NCBI GenBank assembly: GCA_019309945.1
Contig: JAFDFH010000059.1
Span: 1 to 10,638, forward strand
Reading direction: 5' to 3'
Origin: Deltaproteobacteria bacterium
GTDB lineage: Bacteria; Desulfobacterota; Desulfobacteria; Desulfobacterales; JAFDFH01
DNA: 10,638 bases
A program made the position numbers and the translations under genes. This document shows, one piece after another, positions 7,306-10,638 of the stretch. The notes under the pieces were generated by a model. The model was not told the DNA's origin. It was given only the letters and a program-made list of their open reading frames with translations, and did no database searches. Each line of letters opens with the position of its first letter. The stretch's first letter is position 1.

Positions 7306-7365
7306 AAGAAATAGACCATCCCGATCAGATTCTGATGCGATTATTAACAAATCGGTAATGCTTCC
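7306..7365 (-). pseudogene. Remnant of a dynamin-family gene 3' end, between copZ and copA
   Basis: Read on the minus strand this sequence encodes KHYRFVNNRIRI and then TGA, against EHYPFVHNRIRV and TGA at the end of the intact dynamin GTPase; DNA identity is 53/60 including 24 identical bases across and past the stop. It lies in the same frame as copZ, starting a few codons after the copZ TAG, but nothing upstream of HYRF resembles the dynamin. It therefore looks like the tail left after replacement or rearrangement of a paralogous dynamin gene. Alternatively the 24-bp block is a shared regulatory sequence, since it stands in the same orientation upstream of both parA and copA. Confidence 0.75.
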
Positions 7366-7372
7366 AAGCATA

Positions 7373-7576
7373 CTATTCTGCCGGATAATTCATCTCCTTT
7401 AAGGCATTTTTAATCCCTTCAATCGTGGCAGGGGTTTCCCATTCAACAGAAACACGTTTACTTTCCGGGTCACCTACGACCATTTTTACCCCTTCCAATT
7501 CGCTCAATTCGTTTTTTATAGACATCACGCAATGCCCGCAGGTTATATTGGGTATCAGTAAGGTTTGTTTTTCCAT
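7373..7576 (-). CDS. copZ: Copper chaperone CopZ-like, HMA domain protein
   Basis: A 67-residue single heavy-metal-associated domain of the ferredoxin-like Atx1/CopZ fold, which binds Cu+ in the cytoplasm and hands it to CopA. The binding motif is ITCGHC with C13 and C16, followed by VMSIKNEL; the last part (GIKNALKEMNYPAE) gives the usual final helix and the Y before PAE that lies near the metal site. The family motif is MTCxxC; here M is replaced by I. The start is secure, with GGAGGG eight bases upstream of ATG 7576. It is the first gene of a likely copZ-copA unit on the minus strand; copA follows after 211 bp that include the dynamin remnant, so co-transcription is plausible but not proven. 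An AT-rich stretch upstream contains several possible promoters, none convincing. Confidence 0.88.
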   Translation of the reverse strand: MEKQTLLIPNITCGHCVMSIKNELSELEGVKMVVGDPESKRVSVEWETPATIEGIKNALKEMNYPAE

Positions 7577-7616
7577 TGTCAGTTCCCTCCACTATTGATT
7601 CTTAAAAGATCGGTTT

Positions 7617-7641
7617 AAAAAAAATCCTGTTAAAAAAACAG
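7617..7641 (-). terminator. Weak intrinsic terminator after the YcaO-TPR gene
   Basis: On the minus strand CTGTT and AACAG (7641-7637 and 7631-7627) form a 5-bp stem with a five-base T loop, followed by GAT and a run of T ending at 7617. It lies about 140 bp beyond the ycaO stop and upstream of copZ. The stem is short and AT-rich, so the call is tentative. Confidence 0.3.
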
Positions 7642-7780
7642 ATAACAATAACAATATATGCATAAAAATCAGAATAGGAATATTTAACCAAATAATTCGC
7701 TTCGCTTACAATTGGAATTGCCTTTTTAATGAGTGATTATTTAAAGGAATGCGGGAAATAAATTTTGAATGGCATTAGTT

Positions 7781-9505
7781 CTATTGCTGGAGTTTCAATA
7801 GATTTTTTATGGCAAAGTCGATGGTGGGATCCAAGGCCAAAGCCAACTCATAATATTGAACGGCCTTTTCCTTTTCCCCCAAGTCGCGATAATTTGAAGC
7901 AATATTGGCATAGTCAATGGCTGACCCCGGGTCAAGCTGAATGACTTTTCTGAAACATTCAATTGCCTGTTCATGAGCTTTTAATTTGAAGTAGCAAAAT
8001 CCCATCAGATTATAAATATCTGTTCTTTCTTTATCATATTTTTCCCCTTTTTTGAGTATTTGGATCGCTTTCCGATATTCTCCCATATCTTTGAGACAAA
8101 CACCCATATAGGAATATATGCTGGGGATGTCCTGTTCGTTTGGTTCAAGTTCAATTGCCTGGTTAAAATGAGCCAGCGCGGTTTCAGGATCTTTCAGGGA
8201 GAGATAACATGATCCGAGATGGAATTTGATATAATATTTATCCGGTAGGGCATTATCCATCTGTTTAAGTTCGCGAATCGCTTCTTGCGGGTTGTGATTT
8301 TCAGAAATCAGTTTGGCTGAGAACATTCCTACGCTCGTTCCCAAAGCACGCTCCCTAAAATGGGCACCTGGTACAATCGTATAGAATGCCGGTATGTTAA
8401 GTAACGGATGCGTTGTATTTACCACAATAACTTCCATCTTCTTTTTTGATAGGGCAGAAATGCAGTTTTCAATCTCGACTCTCATATTATCGTTTGAAAT
8501 ATCAGGAAGGCTGGTGATGGATGTCTCTTTTCCGGGGCAAATAACAAACTCAGCATCCTCGATTTTTTTGAATTTGGGGAGACCGCTTGCAACATAATTG
8601 GAACCTGTATTAAAATCTCCGGAAAGCTGGGCTACTTCGGTGAGGGCACGGCTTAAAGCTTTTTGGGGATCCGTTGTTGTTCCTGCAGTCCAGACAATTT
8701 CACTTTTTTCAGGGAAGTTCAAAGGATCATAGGCCAGCATTCCCACGGTGGGGATGCCCATGTCGAGGGAGAAATCTGAAAAATAGAATTTTATCCCAGC
8801 GGTTTTGTATTTTTGGATCATTTCTACAACCTTTGGCTCTGTCACTGAATCTGCATGTATTGCTGGCACTTTCAATCTGTTTTGGCTGACAATGGAGGAT
8901 ACATGTCGTTCAACAATTTCGCCGATACCCTGAACAAGGGCTTCTTCCACACAATTGCCGGCAGACGGTCCGTTAAATGCGTTGATAGTGAAAAACCAGT
9001 TAAATGGAATCAGCACCTTTGTATTTCGGGTCAGGTTAAACCCAGGGGTCCATTTTAAAGGAAGATTTTCAAAGATTTTTTGTGTAAAATCAAGATCTCC
9101 GGAATCATCGTGGACAGATTGAGCGATCATTTCAAAGGGAATGGCTTTGTTTTTCAAGTTTTGGTATGTTTCAGTAAAAAAATTTTCCGGGTTTTGGGTG
9201 AAACTGAAAAAACTGAATCTCTCAGCTAACTCCATTAATGCGCTTGCTTCGGCTTGCGCGGGGGTGGCCCCCTTTCCCATCTGCTTTTTTGTTCCGGTAA
9301 CTTTATGGGCGTCCTTACCGCAACTGCTGAAATAAACCGGGATATCCAATCGGCCATTATCGATTCTGATCGTATCTTCGAGAATATTGAGATCGATCTT
9401 TTTTAATTTTTCTTTAAAGCGGTGCACGGTTTCTTCAGGTGGCAACGTCTTGTCCTGATCCAGGGTAAAACGTTTATAAGCATCCTTTAATATGATGCTG
9501 TTCAT
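7781..9505 (-). CDS. YcaO-domain protein with C-terminal TPR repeats
   Basis: A 574-residue cytoplasmic protein. The YcaO domain (about 1-410) is an ATP-using fold that activates backbone amides in azoline or thioamide formation, and in some members has other roles. The ATP/Mg signature is seen as GKGATPAQAEASALMELAER (77-96; E86, E92 and E95 are the likely acidic ligands), then PSAGNCVEEALVQGIGEIVER (180-200; E196, E199) and RALTEVAQL (286-294). The C-terminal part (about 425-565) has four TPR units, the clearest at 497-528 (GFCYFKLKAHEQAIECFRKV) and 531-562, ending in LALDP. The proline-rich tail of azoline-forming YcaO proteins is absent, so the TPRs take the place where partner binding usually occurs. 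ATG 9505 is chosen because AAGGAG stands seven bases upstream; a TTG at 9523 lies before that site. No TfuA, precursor peptide, RimO or dehydrogenase gene is adjacent, so the substrate is unknown. Confidence 0.9.
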   Translation of the reverse strand: MNSIILKDAYKRFTLDQDKTLPPEETVHRFKEKLKKIDLNILEDTIRIDNGRLDIPVYFSSCGKDAHKVTGTKKQMGKGATPAQAEASALMELAERFSFFSFTQNPENFFTETYQNLKNKAIPFEMIAQSVHDDSGDLDFTQKIFENLPLKWTPGFNLTRNTKVLIPFNWFFTINAFNGPSAGNCVEEALVQGIGEIVERHVSSIVSQNRLKVPAIHADSVTEPKVVEMIQKYKTAGIKFYFSDFSLDMGIPTVGMLAYDPLNFPEKSEIVWTAGTTTDPQKALSRALTEVAQLSGDFNTGSNYVASGLPKFKKIEDAEFVICPGKETSITSLPDISNDNMRVEIENCISALSKKKMEVIVVNTTHPLLNIPAFYTIVPGAHFRERALGTSVGMFSAKLISENHNPQEAIRELKQMDNALPDKYYIKFHLGSCYLSLKDPETALAHFNQAIELEPNEQDIPSIYSYMGVCLKDMGEYRKAIQILKKGEKYDKERTDIYNLMGFCYFKLKAHEQAIECFRKVIQLDPGSAIDYANIASNYRDLGEKEKAVQYYELALALDPTIDFAIKNLLKLQQ

Positions 9506-9576
9506 CGTAAACTCCTTCAGCAAAATTTTAAATTGACCCTATCTTCATTGTTTGATATAGTAACCAATATGTAAGT

Positions 9577-9652
9577 GGGGATGTAGCTCAGTTGGGAGAG
9601 CGCGGCGTTCGCAATGCCGAGGTCAGGGGTTCGAGCCCCCTCATCTCCACCA
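9577..9652 (+). tRNA. tRNA-Ala (anticodon CGC)
   Basis: A full cloverleaf of 76 nt with encoded CCA. Acceptor arms are GGGGATG (9577-9583) and CATCTCC (9642-9648), including the G3:U70 wobble pair that identifies alanine tRNAs; discriminator A at 9649 and CCA at 9650-9652. The D arm contains AGCTCAGTTGGGAGAGC, the anticodon stem is CGGCG/TGCCG with loop TTCGCAA, giving anticodon CGC (9610-9612) for GCG codons, and the T loop is GGTTCGAGCC. It stands divergently from the YcaO gene, 71 bp away. Confidence 0.97.
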
Positions 9653-9662
9653 CAACTCCATA

Positions 9663-9699
9663 AAAGGGATCGGTAACCTTAAAATGTATACATCCCTTT
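9663..9699 (+). terminator. Possible terminator hairpin after tRNA-Ala
   Basis: AAAGGGAT (9663-9670) pairs perfectly with ATCCCTTT (9692-9699) over a 21-nt loop, followed by the T-rich ATTATTTTCA. It starts 11 nt after the tRNA CCA end. The loop is long, so it may also be only a processing structure. Confidence 0.4.
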
Positions 9700-9764
9700 A
9701 TTATTTTCATATATACCAACAGTTTTGGTCGTAACTTCTCAATATGTTTCGTAAAGCCCGCTGC

Positions 9765-9841
9765 GCCATCCGGCAATTTTTTTCAAAACGTCCTAAACGG
9801 CTTCAAACAGTTGCCCGCTTTGAAAAAAATTAGCGGATGAC
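9765..9841. repeat. 77-bp palindrome, distinct from the MITE family
   Basis: Two 26-bp arms (9765-9790 and 9816-9841) match as inverted repeats at 22 of 26 positions, including AATTTTTTTCAAA without a mismatch, around a 25-nt centre. Both outer ends carry CATCCG. It lies between the tRNA terminator hairpin and repeat copy D and encodes no recognisable protein. It may be a second small palindromic repeat family or a bidirectional terminator; the long T run is only internal to the stem. Confidence 0.65.
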
Positions 9842-9861
9842 TCCGTTGATAGGTTTAACTA

Positions 9862-10046
9862 GTGCCCATCCAGAAACGAGGATTTTTGTTCGAGATCAAG
9901 GCCTGCGAAAAATTTTACCGCAGGCATATAGTTGATATTCCGAGGATAAAATTTTGAGCATAACGCAGAGATCGGGCAATATTCCGAGGATAAAATTTTG
10001 AGCATAACGCAGAGATCGGGCAAAAAGACCGTTTCTGGATGGGCAC
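9862..10046 (+). repeat. Palindromic MITE-like element, copy D (complete, 185 bp)
   Basis: The ends are perfect 17-bp inverted repeats, GTGCCCATCCAGAAACG and its complement, both bordered by TA; the wider flanks read TAACTA on each side. Inside are a 7-bp hairpin, GCCTGCG (9901-9907) with CGCAGGC (9919-9925), and two adjacent identical 44-bp units, which explain the 44-bp excess over copy B. No transposase reading frame is present, as expected of a non-autonomous element. It sits in the gap between tRNA-Ala and hisB. Confidence 0.92.
9935..10022 (+). repeat. Perfect 44-bp tandem duplication inside copy D
   Basis: Bases 9935-9978 and 9979-10022 are identical; each unit begins ATATTCCGAGG and ends GATCGGGCA. 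Copies A and B carry the unit once, so the duplication arose in this copy. Identity of the units points to a recent event. Confidence 0.95.
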
Positions 10047-10181
10047 TAACTATAAGTTTTTGAAAAATTACTTTGGTCCATTCTTATACGCAACTTTTTT
10101 TTGAAATGAAACCTTAAAGAAGGAAGCGTATTGATATTTTCGATACGGTTTATAATTCGGCTTGATTTGCAAGGGATACTG

Positions 10182-10210
10182 TTGATAGTTAACAATAACC
10201 CCACGATAAT
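10182..10210 (+). promoter_or_regulatory. Sigma70-type promoter for hisB
   Basis: TTGATA (10182-10187) and GATAAT (10205-10210) each match the consensus at five of six positions with an ideal 17-bp spacing. Transcription would begin near 10217, about 30 nt before the hisB start. A perfect TATAAT at 10151-10156 is a second candidate, but the TTGATA before it is only 14 bp away. Confidence 0.5.
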
Positions 10211-10249
10211 TTTCAATGAAAATTTATAAAATGATTGGAAGAACGAATG

Positions 10250-10638
10250 ATGGATCGTATCTCTACGGTGAGTCGTAAAACACAAGAGACTGAAATCATA
10301 GTAAAATTAAATATAAACGGGAAAGGTTCGAATGAAATAGCGACTGGAATCCCTTTTTTCGATCACATGCTTTCCCTTTTTGCCGTTCACGGTTTTTTTG
10401 ACCTGTCCATAAGGGCCAAAGGGGATCTTGAAGTCGATTACCACCACACCGTTGAGGATGTTGGCCTGGTATTGGGGGATGCATTTGACAAGGCTCTGGG
10501 TGACAGAAAAGGAATAAAGCGGTATGGCCATGCAGTAACGCCAATGGATGATGCACTGACGGCCGCATCCATCGATCTGTCAAAACGACCCTATCTCGTA
10601 TACCATGTTCCCTTGGTTTCAGGGACAGGGAGAAACTT
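10250..10638 (+). CDS. hisB: Imidazoleglycerol-phosphate dehydratase, 5' part (cut by window end)
   Basis: HisB removes water from imidazoleglycerol phosphate to give imidazole-acetol phosphate, the dehydratase step of histidine biosynthesis, using Mn2+ in a large cytoplasmic oligomer. The visible 129 residues begin with the strand STVSRKTQETEIIVKL, then carry PFFDHML (35-41), the metal-binding DYHHTVED (63-70, H65, H66, E69) and MDDALTAASIDLSKRPY (99-115). The family has about 195 residues, so roughly the last third lies outside the window; no N-terminal phosphatase domain is present, so it is the monofunctional form. The start is one of two adjacent ATGs, 10247 or 10250; GGAAG at 10237-10241 favours 10250. 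A good promoter lies just upstream, so it may be the first gene of its transcript. Confidence 0.93.
   Translation, partial: MDRISTVSRKTQETEIIVKLNINGKGSNEIATGIPFFDHMLSLFAVHGFFDLSIRAKGDLEVDYHHTVEDVGLVLGDAFDKALGDRKGIKRYGHAVTPMDDALTAASIDLSKRPYLVYHVPLVSGTGRN

Noticed and set aside
9588..9776. Minus-strand 62-residue frame ending in RGLEPLTSALRTPRSPN
   Set aside because: This is the well-known false protein read antisense through a tRNA gene; its tail is simply the complement of tRNA-Ala, and the rest overlaps the hairpin and palindrome.
9935..10022. Direct repeats as a CRISPR array
   Set aside because: There are just two adjacent units with no spacer between them, lying inside a repeat element, and no cas gene is present.
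10131..10156. TTGATA with perfect TATAAT as the main hisB promoter
   Set aside because: The spacing is only 14 bp, too short for sigma70; the pair at 10182-10210 has 17 bp. The TATAAT may still be used with another -35.
10046..10285. Minus-strand 79-residue frame upstream of hisB
   Set aside because: It runs antisense through the hisB promoter and start, has no ribosome site and no family features.

Overview
The window looks like a chromosomal stretch from a Desulfobacterales-type bacterium (Desulfobacterota, the former deltaproteobacterial sulfate reducers). I base this on recall of the protein styles (small four-cysteine protein, YcaO-TPR fusion, dynamin-like GTPase, AlgH/YqgE protein) and on the moderately AT-rich composition with long AT-rich intergenic gaps. 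No database search supports it, so treat the placement as an inference.

Layout, left to right. Bases 1-81 are the end of a palindromic repeat element (copy A). An AlgH/YqgE (DUF179) gene follows at 219-783 but is broken by a frameshift near base 396. A small four-cysteine, lysine-tailed protein is on the minus strand (855-1001). A second, complete repeat copy (B, 1124-1264) sits 49 bp in front of a 767-residue dynamin-family GTPase (1314-3617), which is followed by a solo ParA ATPase (3716-4501). A diverged repeat copy (C, 4523-4664) fills the convergent gap between parA and the copper operon.

The minus strand then carries copA (7161-4672, two HMA domains and a Cu+-type P1B ATPase) and, upstream of it, the copper chaperone gene copZ (7576-7373). 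Between them lies a 60-bp sequence that matches 53/60 to the 3' end of the dynamin gene and its downstream flank, apparently the tail of a lost dynamin paralogue. Next comes a YcaO cyclodehydratase-type protein with four C-terminal TPR units (9505-7781), also on the minus strand. The plus strand ends with tRNA-Ala(CGC) (9577-9652), a non-coding stretch of about 590 bp, and the start of hisB (10250 to the window end). That stretch holds a hairpin, a 77-bp palindrome, repeat copy D (9862-10046, with a perfect 44-bp internal tandem duplication) and a good sigma70-type promoter.

How the parts work together. CopZ and CopA form a cytoplasmic Cu+ delivery and export pair. The dynamin GTPase and ParA may be co-transcribed, but nothing in the sequence shows what they act on. 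HisB is a histidine biosynthesis enzyme and the tRNA is housekeeping. The most distinctive non-gene feature is the repeat family. It has inverted ends, mostly TA-flanked, an internal hairpin, and in one subfamily both ends have changed in concert so that they still pair. This fits a MITE-like mobile element, an RNA-forming element, or both.
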